Shown here: positions 22,190 through 33,260 of the stretch, piece by piece
Numbering within the stretch: the stretch's first letter is position 1
Layout of the letters: the number at the start of each line of letters is the position of its first letter
Source: Polytrichum commune
Taxonomy: Eukaryota > Streptophyta > Polytrichopsida > Polytrichales > Polytrichaceae
DNA length: 64,000 bases
Reading direction: 5' to 3'
NCBI GenBank assembly: GCA_950295325.1
Contig: OX485806.1
Coordinates: 29,388,001-29,452,000 of the forward strand
Made by a program: the position numbers and the translations under genes
The notes under the pieces: model-generated
The model's input: the letters and a program-made list of their open reading frames with translations, nothing else
What the model was told of the DNA's origin: nothing
Databases searched by the model: none

Positions 22190-23110
22190 GCACAAAGAAG
22201 CAGATTGCAAGCACTGAATTTGCAGAGCACCCACCACAGGAGCTCCATTACCATTGCGCCGAGAAGATGGTCGAGAAACAGATAGAAACATCGGATGGGA
22301 AACTGATGGAACGATTGATTTCATGTGGATCAGCTCCAGGATGTGGTGTTGACCTTGAAAGATGCTTGCAAGGCTGTCAAAAGGGTTGTTTATCAAGGGT
22401 GACAAATATGATAGAGAAGTGGAAAGGTTGAGCTTCCTTGAGGTGGAGATTTTAGGTTGAAGGGCTCTGATTCTTGTGTAGTGTATAAGAAGAGGTGGAC
22501 AATGCTTAATATCCGAAAATCAATCTTGTTGAAGTTTTGTACCATAACTGGCCTGTGAAAAGATAAACTTTCTTGCACACAGAAACAGATGGCAAACACC
22601 GAGTAGGAGGACCACCGGTCACTGGAGCTTCTTTACCATTGAACTGCACGCCTCAAAAATAGTTAGTGCCTGAACTGCACACGTTTTCAAGAAAAGAATA
22701 GCACACCTTAGTTAGGAATATGTAAGTTCTTGCATACCATTCTTGAAGTGTCTGTTTATGCTTTGAGCTTATCGCTAACAATGCCTATTCTAAGCCTACA
22801 TACCTTAAAAAATATTGCAATTTACTGAGAATTGGAATAATATATTTGACAATTTTCTTGGTATTTATTTAAAAACATTTAGCACATTGGTGGCGTTGCT
22901 TTTATGAAAGTTAAATTTCTCAGACTCCTGTCTCCACCGCATTGGTCATAGATAAATTGAAAGAGGACAGGGAAACAGATAGAAAGATTAAATTCATGTG
23001 TAGTGTGGAGCAGCTACAGGATCTGGTGTTGCCCTTCAAATATGTTTGCAAAGTTGTTGAAAAAATTGTCCATCAAGGATGACAGATATGATTAAGATGT
23101 GCATTGTCAA
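22190..23110 (+). pseudogene. Partial decayed copies of the COMMD3 3' end
   Basis: Sequence 22200-22410 repeats the last third of COMMD3 and its 3' flank (CAGCTCCAGGATGTGGTG at 22331 against the gene at about 21946). A shorter piece follows at 22490-22640, and a third copy at 22965-23110 (GAGCAGCTACAGGATCTGGTG at about 23008). All carry frameshifts or stops, and none has the N-terminal half. Confidence 0.7.
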
Positions 23111-24278
23111 GCTTTGCCGCCAAGGTGGAGATATTAGATTGAAAGGTGTTGATTCTTATGGACTAGGTAATGGGTGCAAGGAGCTCTGCCATGAACTGTA
23201 GTAAGCCTATTGAGTTGTGGTAGCAACCAAGGTAGGTACTGGGTTGTACATTATAGATGTTGGTAGATTGACGTGTGCTCATTGTGCTCATTGGTGAATG
23301 TAGTGGTCAGGTGATGAAAAGGTCATCAATAACAAGTGATAATGTGTCTCCTTGTATCCAATCAATAAAAGACATGTCAACAAAATTGCTCGGTCTTACC
23401 ATTACATAGTAAAAAAGGTGGACAAAGCTTATTCAAAAGTCATTATTGTTGAAGCTTTGTTTCTACACTGATATGAGCAATTTGGTTGACCCATGCTAAT
23501 TTATTGAAATCTCATACTATATCGAATACGTATTATCATAGTAACAAAATGCAAGAATGTTGTATTCCTGTGGATGTGTAAACAAAGTTTTGCAATCTGA
23601 TTTTCACATAAGGTAATTTGTATAAGTAAAAAGGCGAACCTGTGCACATGTCAGTGTAGCTAGCCTGTGTGATGAAGGGCTTTCTTGCACATAAACAAAA
23701 ATGGCCTCTCACACTATCATTCCTTATAACTCTTGTAGAATAAAGTGACACTGTTCTGTGAAGGTTCCAGGTGCTGACCAATTTGTGATAAAATTCAGAC
23801 ATATGCAAATGATAGAATATTGTAGACTATTGTGTTTCTCAGGCTGTCACCCTACTATCTCTGGGAACTGAGTTATACTAAACAAGAGAAGCAATTGAAT
23901 GCATGAAGGGTGTGAAAATACATCGAGGGGTAAAATCACACATATCCAATTCCACAACAGTGGATATCCCATAATTAAGATCATGTTCTGCTCAGGAATG
24001 TTACTTCACAAGGACATGCTGAAATGGTTGTCCAGGTATCAAGCATTTCAGTGCAGGTTACACATCAGAAATACTGCCTTAACGTTGGAACAAATGACAT
24101 GGTCATTTAATGGAACTCACTCTCCTGCTCAAGAGCATACATCATGCTGTTCAGAGAAAACAGTTTCGTTCCACTGCTCTTCCTCTTTCATGTTGAAGCT
24201 TTCAAGATCTATGTGCTTTCTACTTTTTAAATCAAAGTAAAAGAACCTCAAAAGTCATCATTCATTGGAGATGCAGAA
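23111..24278. other. Intergenic between COMMD3 copies and CPI1
   Basis: Contains further faint echoes of the COMMD3 3' flank (AGGTGGACAAAGCTTATTC near 23416). Nothing else is supported. Confidence 0.4.
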
Positions 24279-27200
24279 CTATAGCTCATTATGGTGCACA
24301 GAAGATTTAGAATGCATGTATGACTCCTGAGAAACACCAGTATATTTCCAAGTGTACGAATCCTTGACACCTTTCGTCTCCGATGTAGGCTTCAACCATG
24401 GAGGCCCATACTGTAGGCAATCCCTTTGAGACGCTGCCCATGGGATGTCAACAATTGGACCAATGATGATCCGCCATAGGTCAAGAATGATGGTCACAAG
24501 CATTGATGCCCCTAATGCATCAACAGTGACTTGTGGCAAGGTCCATAGGGCATTTGGATCCTCGTCCATCCTGCAAGTTATTTTGTTTATACATCAGATC
24601 AAAGCTCTGCAAGAACATTATATAAATTTCTGATCTTGACCTAATCTGATGATGTTGCTGTTCATAATACAAGTAACCAATAGGAGTTTCCAGCTGACTC
24701 CACATCTTCTATTTGGACTAGCTAGGTAATTAATTGCTCACTTCGGGAGTTACATCCTTCAAATGAATTCTAGATCCTTTCCCCAAGTTTATAGGTGAAT
24801 AGGATCAGAACAGATTTGACAAATATCACATAAACTGAGGTAGTTTACTATATTATTGACCACATGAGATCATTGCATAAGGAAAGAAAATTATAATATC
24901 TAAGACCATAACCACACCCAAAACCAACAGCCTAACTCTTGCACTGTAAGTACAAATTGATTCTGAGAATCGCCACCATGAGGCTCCCATGTTGGTTTTG
25001 GGCCATCTACCGAAAAAACCTTTGAACCCTTATAACTTTTGCATGTGGAATTTAAATGAGACAGACTTTGGTGCTTGGAATCCTATGCCAATTGGCTACG
25101 AAAATCACTTTAGCAACTCAAACTGCTATAATTATATACTCAGCGCGTAAAGTGAGGGTCTTAGCATCATCTACTTTAGTTATTCTATCTCATGAAGCTA
25201 CAAAAGGCTTCAGAAGAAGGCTTACCTTTTGAACATTGGGAAGCTGACAATAAAGTAGCAGGCATAGAACATTGACCCCACCTTATAAAAGGCCATTCTG
25301 TCAACCATTTCATAGTAAGGGAACTGCCATGCACACCCAAGATGTTAACCCAAGATGTTAACCCAACATGCAAAATTGATTATAAAATATATTTCTTCAT
25401 CCATTTATACGACACACAAAGCTTAAGTGGGACATGGTTCCAAGAGTTCTAGAGTAGTGCAAATTGAGAATTTTATCTCTAGTCAAGAAACTCTATAGAA
25501 CCCTTATTTCATGAAAGATAAGAACAACACGTACTTGGGAGATGGTGAGAGCTTCTGTCAAAGCAGTGATATAAGACAACACCAAGATCCAGCAAGCTTG
25601 TACCAACCATCTTGTACGTCTGTCTGATATATCCTGGAGCACATACAACAACAGAGAATCATTAGGAAGAGTCTTTAAGAATTAAGCGGAGTTCAACATA
25701 TTTTTCACAAGATTGCAGCCCAATCACTCATCCAAAGATCTATTAACTACTTACAAAACGATTAAGAGATAAGAAATTACTTTAATTGCATGGCCCAGCC
25801 TTCGAAGAGTCATATTCGAAATGGTGTGATACAAGAGGAAGTAGGGCTGGGTTAACAAAAATGTCGTGATCGGGACCTGAAAAGATGCATGGTCATTATC
25901 AGAAAATTTGAGTTGGCCCTTGTCAACCTTCAACGCCCATAAAGCATAATTCATCTTAGCTAATCATCCTTCGTTTGCATTCACACCAACTAGAAAATCA
26001 ATCAATTACTGTGGTGTTTGGCAGCCACCAATTAGTTGATTGATTCCAAATTTGCAATCACATTGGGCTCCACGAAACATGCAGTCTGCGTTGGGAGGGT
26101 TGGATTCTGAAAGACATAGAAACACCTGCATGCCCAAGTGCAGGAAACCATCAATTTAAAAAAATCTGAAGATAGCCATTCTTGATTTAACCTCGGGTGT
26201 TTGATTACACTTACATGATTGATTTTGTATGAGGGAAAGGTGTAGATAGCCCCCAGGACAACAAAGAAGTAGTGAGTCCAAAAGTAATTTCCTACATAGC
26301 CAAAAATAGCAACCCAGACATTCGCCTGCACACCGAACCACCAAGGAAAAAAGGTCAGACACAAAGTGCTAACTAAGAGTTTTAATAAACACCGAGGTTA
26401 TGGAGGGAGTGCAACCTAGAAAGTAACTTGTACCCCACAATCAAGTGTCTCTATGTCAATAATAAGTTGAACAAATCCCTGACAACTGCCATCTTGAATA
26501 TAATTGTTTGAAACATGAGGCACTCATCACCAGCCTTATTCAAGGACAGAGATGCCAAAAAAAAGAATTTTAGCAACCCATGGATTTAAGAGAAAATACC
26601 ACTTCTGAGAGTGTGTAGGACAAGTACCTTGAACCAGTACCGCATATACCATGGTTTCTTTGAGTCTTCCTGCACATGACAATCAAGGCAAAGAAGTGCT
26701 CCATCAAGCCTGGAAATAATGTGGAGCACATAAGACAGTAGTTCAGAAAGACATCCTGTCACACAGACAGGATGTCAAGATGTCTCATCCATAATTAGAT
26801 GTAAAAATATAGAATCGCAAATAAAGATCTCTGTAGGATTTTATGACAATCACAGAGTCAACGGTTGAGAGTTGGAGAAATTTACCGCAGAAACGATGAA
26901 AAATGGGAATACAACACAGGGGGCAGCTGTAAGAAGACCGAGAACCAGATACTCAAACTCTTGAAACCTCTGTATTGAATTTCACAAACAAATCAATGAT
27001 GCCCACCAAGTCATCAGCCTTTGCAACATGTAATAATGCCAATTTCAAAATGCAAGTGACCCGCATTTAATGTTGAGTCAGTGATGATATCTTCAGGGTT
27101 TAATATTTTCTCAGTGCTAATTCAACATGTAGCTAATGATTCATTCAACACTTTTTAAACTCATAATTCAACCTTTTAGGTCTTGCAACTATTGCTTATA

Positions 27201-27977
27201 GAAACAAAAGAGTAGAAATGCAACCCTATTTCTGGTAGGCACTGATCCAATGTTGCAGGTGGATGTGATTGAATCGATGTGAAATTAGTGTCTATCTATG
27301 AATTTAGAGGCTTGTGATGTTACAAAGGATGACAAGCACATATGACTATCAGCCCCAACTTCAATCACTATACGCAACCTAGAAGAAAAACACTACTCTC
27401 AACATATTATGTCTGCTGGGGAGTTATGCCTCCCATTCAAACCCATAAGGTGGAAGCGACAATATGCAATTTGCAATATATAATCCCTGCATTTATCTCT
27501 GCTGGGAAGCATGCGTGTCACATAAAACGCATAAGGTGGAAGTGACAATATGCAATAAGAGGAACCTAGAGTGGCATGGTCTACATAGCTTTTCCTAAGC
27601 TCTGGATCAGCATAACTCATCAAATTAGGATTGATGTGGAGCTGTCTCCGACGAGGGGTTAACTCTTAATATCCAGAAATTCCTAAACTTTGTTCCGCCA
27701 AAAAACAATGCTCTGATTTCCCAAAATGAGGGAGTTCTTCAAGCGGTGTAATGATCCAACATGCCTCATAGAGACGAAGAGGGACGACGACACCGAGCAA
27801 TGTAATGATCCAGAAGGGACTGTACGCAAGGAAAAAAATCTCCCCCCATCTCTTGCTTGGATTTTCAGCCAGCCACAAGCTTTTAATCGCAGGCTCTGCG
27901 CACAATTTCACATCCATCCCCACTGTCACATCAAAAACTGCCCAACCCACCCAAAATCCAAAACCTCCACAATGCAT
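24279..27977 (-). CDS. CPI1: Cycloeucalenol cycloisomerase (cyclopropyl sterol isomerase)
   Basis: Opens the cyclopropane ring of cycloeucalenol to give obtusifoliol in plant sterol synthesis in the ER. Eight exons join in phase: 27977-27765, 26969-26886, 26669-26628, 26325-26215, 25876-25781, 25633-25535, 25323-25226 and 24570-24279. Diagnostic stretches are NPSKRWGEIFFLAYSPFW, FGYVGNYFWTHYFFVVLGA, LLYHTISNMTLRRL, WILVLSYITALTEA, FPYYEMVDRMAFYKVGSMFY and VDALGASMLVTIILDLWR, with several hydrophobic membrane spans. The start is the ATG at 27977 (344 residues) or, more in keeping with the family, at 27917 (324 residues). Intron 1 has a GC donor (GAG|GCATGT). The C-terminus runs about 35 residues past the usual end near GPPWL. 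No lesion seen. Confidence 0.93.
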
Positions 27978-30640
27978 TCCGACAGCAAATCACCAACGCC
28001 ACCGCGAACTAAGCAAACTTCGTACCAAGCGACGTTTTTTTGGCCATGTCTCGAAAACCGGGCAACGATGTCTGACTTGTATTGAACGATGTCAAGAACG
28101 ATGTCTGACTTATGTTGAATCCTAAACTCTCTCCTATCTGGACGATCCCTTTTAGTCATCGACCCACAGGTTCGATCACACATAGAACAATGGCTTTGAA
28201 GTCTTGTATGATATGATCGCAACAACGCACACACCGCACGTGATAGAATATTGCTCCAATGGATGAAGATAGCATTTGTCCGAATCTTCGGAGCATAAGA
28301 GATGCCCACAAATAGCTGCGCTTCGCGGAAGCGAGGTTATGGAGTGACGGGCAGTGACGGGATGTGGCGGCTTATGATTTGTGGAGCTCACATGAACATC
28401 TTATTCATTACCAAATTGAAGTTTCTCGTGTTCATTAAATGGTCATGTAGATCCACCAACTATGATGATTATTGGGTTTGGAATGGTTTATTATACTGAG
28501 CACATAGTCCAATTTTTTAAAAATATTTGTTCTTGTAACTACACCTAATTACATACTGCTCAAATATAGGTGTCTGATTGAAAGAAGTAACTGAAATAGG
28601 TATTTCTACTTTACATATCAATGTTGGACTAGTGTGTAGGTAAATGCATGGCACGAACACACAATATCCATATGGTATAAGAAAACTTGCCCTGTGACAT
28701 GCATCAAAATTGTAGTACCAATTAAATATCGTTATTTGGTGGGTATCACTAGATGAGAGGATCTTTGTATGCCCGAGTCATTATCTGGGTCAATAGCATC
28801 CCAATGCCATATTGATTTTGGAATTTTATGCAAGTATGAAAGTTCAAACTTTCAAATATTAGTATGCTACTGATATCGACAAAACATAAAATCCTAATTG
28901 TACATACTCGAGTGGCATAAAATCAGAGGTGATATCAGTCCAACTTTGGTACATACCACCAATGTTGGTGGGGTACTAAGTTTTAATACCAAGACAAGTG
29001 GGCCTTAAACAAACACTTTCAGCTTTGCACCCACTTCTTGTAGAATATGAAACACTCCACCACTTTAAGTCACTTATATCAATGCTTTATTCAAAAAAAA
29101 ATTCTATGTGGTTGATGCATCAATACATGGTTGGTTATTCAAATTTTTTGAAACTTCCCAAGGATATCTATAGTCTTGTAACAACCTCTAATAATTGAGT
29201 ACATTGTGTATAATTGACCAACATAAGTACATACCCTAGACACTTGACCAAAAATTAACTTAAAGTATTTAATTTTTTTTGGTATAGTCACATGTTGTAC
29301 ACACATAAGGTAGAAGTGCCTATAATGGATGCTTTGAGCACTTGATTGAATATGTTCACAAAAAAATTTAAAATTTTAACAAACTCATAAGAAGGTTACA
29401 TTTATTTCATAAAATTTCGACTTGATGTGACTTAGATATAATTGATGAAAGTTATGATTTACTACAATATAAAGCGAATAGATAGCCCCCCCCCCCCCCG
29501 GCCTTCTTTCTAAGTAGAAGTGCAGAGATATCCAAAATTATTCTTTCTCTCTCGCTCTTTCTCATTGAGTTACAAGGGTGGGTTACATTAGGGTCTGAAT
29601 CCAAGAAACGTGTGTCCAAAGTGGGCCTTTCTTGACCTTATTTTTGGACAAGGTTTAGACTCAATATTGGTTTTTTAAAATAACACCCGCTTCAAAGTAT
29701 TTGCATCTTACAACATTCTCCAATATCTGTGTGATTTTATCCATGTTCTTATATTTGTAAATATCTCAAAATGCCGAAAAAGTCCCAAATTAACGAATAT
29801 AGTGATAGTTGGAAGAGTAAATTCTTGAATAAGGACTGTTGAGAATTTCTAGGACAATGATGTCTTAGCGACAATAAAGCAACCACTTCATTATTTCATA
29901 CCTTTGGCCTTGACTTTAGTGTAAACTCCTTGGGTCCACATTTTTGCTCTCAACTGATAGGATCGCTAGATTTTAGGGCTTGTTGAACTTGACCCTAGTC
30001 TAAAACCCGCCCTAAATGTTAGTTCAAATAATATGAAATTGAACTAATCATATAGATGATCAAACTTTCACATAGTTCTCCATCGGATGTTATTTTAAAA
30101 AGTAAAAGTCAAAACACCACAAAATAAAAAGAACCACTTTACTTTTAGGTTAATAAGAAAACTACTTCTACTCTTGTTAGAAATTAAAAGAAACTTGACG
30201 TGTATAAAAGTATTTTAGAAGTCATTATCAATGTGTATTAACTAGTCTCATGTTATTCTAAGAGTCCTTGAAGTCATAGAGATTGTTAAATCAACCACAC
30301 ATTGGTTAAAATGACTGTAGTCAATGTGTAAGGTGTTGACTGGGCTATGACTTGTCATCCAAGTTGGTCAAGTTTATTAATCCTAACACAAAGCTAATAA
30401 CTTGCTCCTCTTTCATGTGTGTGATGAAGAATCAATGACAGGTCATGTGACTGCGTAATACATCTTTGTGGTTGTTTTCACAAACTACATGATCGATTTA
30501 TCAATTCCTAAAATTATATGTTGTATTTTGTGAACCAAATGTTGGGTTCATTATTATGTAGAAGGTGCATGTCAACCTAAGTTTTATGTTGTGTGAGGAC
30601 ACTTAAGTTATACATTGGTGAATTTATACCAGCAATTGAT
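27978..30640. other. Intergenic; upstream of CPI1, with dispersed-repeat copies
   Basis: 28066-28120 has a short direct duplication (AACGATGTCTGACTT twice). 28380-28620 is an uninterrupted but diverged copy of the dispersed repeat that hosts the LINE at 5.5/19.2 kb. A further fragment lies near 28990-29060 (GTGGGCCTTAAAC...CTTCTTGTAGAATATGAAAC). A 14-base C run is at 29486-29499. No gene is supported. Confidence 0.5.
28380..28620 (+). repeat. Uninterrupted copy of the dispersed repeat (empty-site paralogue)
   Basis: GTTCTTGTAACTACACCTAA and CTGCTCAAATATAGG match the left LINE flank. GAAAGAAGTAACTGAAATAGG matches the right flank. The two matches are contiguous here, with TGTCTGATTGAA standing where the LINE's TSD lies. 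Confidence 0.65.
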
Positions 30641-30648
30641 AGCTAGTT

Positions 30649-31836
30649 GTGTGGATCTGCAATATAAAAGCCTCCTCGACTACAATGCCACCATCACACA
30701 ACACACGAATGGACATGCGTGACGATGACGATGCTCATGATGAACATGAGAGATCCGACAATTTTCGGTACAAGGAGCCGCGGAAATATTTGGAAGGTGC
30801 AGGAATTCACGGTAATTGCAACCGATTTCAAGATCCAAATGGTTACTACACCAAGAAAAGAAAGTCAGAAGATCATAACCAAGATCAACGGTGTGATTAT
30901 ATTTCAAGTAACCGGAAGTTAATGAATGGTCATCTTGGTCATGGTCATGATCATCACAAGAGATCCAATTCCAGAATCATTATATCAAGACATCATGTGG
31001 ATGTTCATGGTTGTGATCGTCATGACAGATCTGATTCTAGATCAAGATATTATGCGGATGTTCGTGTTCACGATCATCATGAGAGATCTGATTGCAAAAA
31101 TGGTAGCTCAAGACATTATGCTAGGATAGATGTTCATGGTCGTGATCGTCATGGCAGATCCGATTCTAGATTAAGGCATCATGAGGATGTTCATGTTCGT
31201 GATCATCATGAGAGATCCAATTGCAAAAATGGCAGGTCAAGGCATGATCCTATAGATGTTCATGGTCGCGATTGTCATGAGAGATCCAATTCTACGAAGA
31301 GTATGTCAAGAAATCATATGGAAGTTCGAAGAACTCGCCAATTCAATAACTATCACCACCCTCGAAAGGTTGACATTGATCTCCAAAAGCAGCTTGCCAG
31401 TGGAAGAGAGCAGCATGACCTACGTGATGAGATTATGAAAATTAGATTGAAGAAGGTGGAGGATTCCATGAGAATAAAGGACCTTGTCAATTCTTCTCAA
31501 CAATATCGATATGAGCATTTGACGGCTCGTGCATGGGGAAGTAGACATGAGTGGGAGGAACTGCAATGCAGGTGGACGGAAGAGAACCAAGCAGAAATCA
31601 ACAGAGATTATCGGCACAAGAAACTGGCTAGTGTTATACATAAGCGTGAATCATCTCCAGAGGAAGGAGAATTTTTTGTGAACAAGGATGTGCAACCTCA
31701 ACCATCAAATTTCATAACAGGAGATCCGGCTACGTCGGAAGATGAGAACGGTGACCTCTTGACCACGGATTCAGATGATGAACTCTGTGACATCCTCATG
31801 AAGTGCTATCCAAGGAGTTGTAGGCAACATCCTTGA
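30649..31836 (+). CDS. His/Arg/Asp-rich repeat protein, function unknown
   Basis: A 395-codon frame with no introns, family not recognised. Plausible starts are the ATG at 30649, 30685 or 30709 (MDMRDDDDAHDEHE). Residues about 100-225 hold six variants of a unit with core H-D-H/R-H-E/D-R-S-N/D-S/C (anchors near 30952, 31018, 31075, 31147, 31204 and 31273), spaced 57-72 bases and always in frame. The second half has a charged helical region (about 245-330: LRDEIMKIRLKKVEDSMRIK and RHEWEELQCRW), an SPEEGEFF motif and an acidic tail. The composition recalls RS/RD-like nuclear RNA-processing proteins. No introns in an intron-rich neighbourhood could mean a retrocopy. TATAAAAG at 30664-30671 may be chance. 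Confidence 0.6.
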   Translation: MWICNIKASSTTMPPSHNTRMDMRDDDDAHDEHERSDNFRYKEPRKYLEGAGIHGNCNRFQDPNGYYTKKRKSEDHNQDQRCDYISSNRKLMNGHLGHGHDHHKRSNSRIIISRHHVDVHGCDRHDRSDSRSRYYADVRVHDHHERSDCKNGSSRHYARIDVHGRDRHGRSDSRLRHHEDVHVRDHHERSNCKNGRSRHDPIDVHGRDCHERSNSTKSMSRNHMEVRRTRQFNNYHHPRKVDIDLQKQLASGREQHDLRDEIMKIRLKKVEDSMRIKDLVNSSQQYRYEHLTARAWGSRHEWEELQCRWTEENQAEINRDYRHKKLASVIHKRESSPEEGEFFVNKDVQPQPSNFITGDPATSEDENGDLLTTDSDDELCDILMKCYPRSCRQHP

Positions 31837-31839
31837 CTT

Positions 31840-32364
31840 CTCTCCTTTAAAAACTTCAACTTTTTCTTGACAACAAGAAATATGGGTGCCTTAGGGTTTA
31901 GGATTAGGTTGATGACCCTTCGATGATAATCTTATATTTGATGATGCGGATGCTTAAGTGTTTGACATATAAGCTCTGAAAGAGTCTCCTCCAATAGAGT
32001 TTTCATCACCAGCTACATCAGATAATTAAGAAGATCACTCACTGTCCAGAGTCTGCCTGTTCAATTCGCCTTTTACTACATGAAATATGACTGTAGGATG
32101 AGGATGGGGATAATGACTTGTAAATAGAATTTATAGTGCATGAATGCTATTGTGAATAGTCATTGCAGGATGACACTATGAAGGAGTGGTTCTCCTTTTG
32201 GATTTAAAAATTGAACACAAAATTAACTGGACTTTATAGATTTTGTTGGACCACATTCAGTTTCTAATGTGCTAAGACTTCCACAATAAGACAACAAGGC
32301 TTATTAGTTCAATGACATTCATATGAAAAATGGCACATGCAACACTCGCAACACTAGACAGACA

Positions 32365-32417
<53 letters not shown>

Positions 32418-33260
32418 TCAGTATATGTGTATCAGTATTCAATATCAAATTCATTCAATGAATTTGACAATTTATTGAGTGAAAGGCATGAAGGATGCAC
32501 CTACAGAGTGGCACAATGTGAAAATTTGGTTTCATTGCCTGGACTAGACGTATAACACACTGATATCAATCTAAAAGGAGTGGTTCCTAGCTAATACCAC
32601 CCACTACGCAAATTTTGTTGAAGCACATACGAGATCTTGTCTCTGCTTTTGTACTCGCTGGAATGAACCTATGTAAATTTGCAGGTCACATATGATCAAT
32701 TTATCGATTTACAGAGTTTCAGCATTAACAAACAGTCTTTATACAACTTCGAATTCTAGTGCACGAAATCCACCCAACTGCAGCTAGAGAAGCCTTCCTA
32801 TGTACAAATTTTGTGTACAGACCTGCGTCTGGATTGGTGGGATTTCCGTCTCTAGCTTGCCATCTAGAAACATGATTTACCTGGATGTAAGAAGTTGATT
32901 GAATTGCAATTTGCTCCAAAACCCTGCAAACTGCCCCAGGGTTTACCTACTTCCAAATCTGACGTTGTCCAAATTATATTTGACAAGTTAACTTCCTGCT
33001 CACCTTCTCCCCCAGACTATACTGCAAATCCTTATATGGAATTAAGATCTTCATGTTGAACACTGGGTCGATTATCCACAAGTCTTTCCAGCATCCAACT
33101 TGGTCGCACATCCCATTCGAGATCAACACTTTCAATAATTCTCTTGTGCTTTTCTATCCACATGGAGAACATTTCATTCATGACCTTCAGTTTATGTGCA
33201 TGAGCGGACCAGTCCACATCACATCCATTTGTACATCCATGGATATGCAGTCTTTGAAAA
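31840..33260. other. Intergenic and MGL 3' flank
   Basis: Apart from the microsatellite at 32.37 kb nothing is recognised. The part nearest 33.26 kb is expected to hold the 3' UTR of the methionine gamma-lyase gene. Confidence 0.4.
32367..32418 (+). repeat. (CA)n then (TA)n microsatellite
   Basis: An uninterrupted CA run of about 38 bases (32367-32404) passes directly into a TA run of about 14 bases, preceded by GACAGACAGA. Confidence 0.95.
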
